A DNA stretch of 13,413 nt from an uncultured Eubacteriales bacterium (GTDB lineage Bacteria; Bacillota; Clostridia; Oscillospirales; Acutalibacteraceae): NCBI GenBank assembly GCA_900317795.1, contig ONIF01000020.1, positions 1 to 13,413 of the forward strand. Direction: 5' to 3'. Under the pieces are notes generated by a model. The model was not told the origin of the DNA. It made no database searches and was given only the letters and a program-made list of their open reading frames with translations. The translations under genes and the position numbers were made by a program. Of this stretch, positions 12,784 through 13,413 are shown piece after piece (the first letter of the stretch is position 1; every line of letters begins with the position of its first letter).

Positions 12784-13413
12784 ATGAAGATAGTTTTGAC
12801 GGACGCACAGACAGTTGTTGATAAAATCGTAAGTGCAGATGTGCTGAAAGAGTTTGGAGAGGTCACGGAATACGGACTTCTTGCCTATGAAGATGTTGCA
12901 AAGGCTATTGAAAATGCTGATATAGTCGTATGCAACAAGACACTTTTGAATGAATACAGTATGCGTTTTGCAAAAAAGCTGAAATATATCGGACTTTTTG
13001 CAACGGGCTATAATAATATTGACATTGACTATTGCAGAAAGGTTGGTGTGACTGTATGTAATGCAGGCTCGTATTCGACAAATGCTGTTGCACAGCATAC
13101 TTTTGCATTGATTTTGGAGCATTTCAATAAAACCGCTGAATATAATCAGTATGTGCATGACGGCAAGTGGAAACGCAGTCCAACCTTTTCGCCGTTTGTA
13201 TATCCTCTTAATGAACTTTACGGAAAAACTTTCGGCATAGTCGGCATGGGGGCGATAGGTCAGGCTGTTGCAAAAATTGCAGACGCTTTTGGGATGAGAG
13301 TGATTTTTTATAACAAAAGTGAAAAAAATATCCCCTACGGCACACAAACAACTTTTGAAAAACTGCTTGAAGAAAGTGACATCATATCGGTGCATTGTCC
13401 GTTAAATGCACAA
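12784..13413 (+). CDS. D-2-hydroxyacid dehydrogenase (glycerate dehydrogenase-like), 3' end outside window
   Basis: The first 210 codons are open to the last base of the window without a stop. The family interconverts 2-oxoacids and D-2-hydroxyacids with NAD(P)H; HprA-like members reduce hydroxypyruvate to glycerate. The N-terminal substrate domain has NKTLLN (51-56), LKYIGLFATGYNNID (66-80) and NAGSYSTNAVAQHTFALIL (93-111), with the catalytic-type Ser/Thr-Val-Ala-Gln helix. The Rossmann domain begins at LYGKTFGIVGMGAIGQAVA (145-163), with the dinucleotide motif GMGAIG at 154-159. The catalytic Arg, Glu and His expected at about 235, 264 and 283 lie beyond the edge. The GKW...SPTFSPF segment (128-138) resembles glycerate dehydrogenase-like members. 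The ATG at 12784 is preceded by AAAGG with nine bases between and by a good promoter. Substrate cannot be fixed from this part. Confidence 0.9.
   Translation, partial: MKIVLTDAQTVVDKIVSADVLKEFGEVTEYGLLAYEDVAKAIENADIVVCNKTLLNEYSMRFAKKLKYIGLFATGYNNIDIDYCRKVGVTVCNAGSYSTNAVAQHTFALILEHFNKTAEYNQYVHDGKWKRSPTFSPFVYPLNELYGKTFGIVGMGAIGQAVAKIADAFGMRVIFYNKSEKNIPYGTQTTFEKLLEESDIISVHCPLNAQ

Noticed and set aside
12703..13395. A 230-codon open frame on the minus strand at the right end
   Set aside because: It is the antisense shadow of the D-2-hydroxyacid dehydrogenase, which has family motifs, promoter and ribosome site on the plus strand and is open to the window edge. The shadow has none of these.

Overview
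The window looks like a chromosomal segment of a low-GC Gram-positive (Clostridia-type, perhaps a Ruminococcus relative) bacterium. The signs are the hrcA-grpE-dnaK-dnaJ order behind a perfect CIRCE operator, a DnaK without the insert seen in Gram-negative forms, a phosphofructokinase of the mixed class, strong purine-rich ribosome sites with several TTG/GTG starts, and a secreted protein with a sortase-like tail. The genus is a guess; the broader assignment is firmer.

Layout. 1-1887: one plus-strand gene for an unrecognised 577-residue soluble protein. 1968-5344: a minus-strand pair, 6-phosphofructokinase and polyphosphate kinase, each with a credible promoter. 5490-10375: the minus-strand heat-shock cluster, read as CIRCE, hrcA, grpE, dnaK, then an intrinsic terminator, then dnaJ with its own terminator. 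10376-10814: a 439-base divergent control region with a strong hairpin, a heptamer repeat block, a perfect sigma-A-type promoter and a transcribed 63-base palindrome. 10815-11777: a plus-strand zinc-ribbon membrane protein. 11912-11959: a long hairpin between convergent genes. 11971-12621: a minus-strand secreted, probably wall-anchored protein with a carbohydrate-binding-like domain. 12784-13413: the first 210 codons of a plus-strand D-2-hydroxyacid dehydrogenase that runs off the end.

How it works together. The heat-shock cluster should be self-controlled: HrcA binds the CIRCE operator in front of its own gene and restrains grpE and dnaK. A second promoter before dnaK, and a terminator between dnaK and dnaJ, suggest that chaperone levels are partly uncoupled. 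Phosphofructokinase and polyphosphate kinase are both phosphate/energy enzymes, but nothing here proves a functional link.

The most distinctive feature is not a gene. Blocks of tandem 7-bp units (variants of ATAATTC, ATAATGC, ACATTGC) sit in most of the larger intergenic gaps. Several start right after a T-run. They supply the grpE stop codon, most of the dnaJ leader and part of a putative dnaK promoter, and they accompany a three-fold copied terminator arm near 11.8-11.9 kb. I see no defence system, CRISPR array, transposase, tRNA or rRNA.
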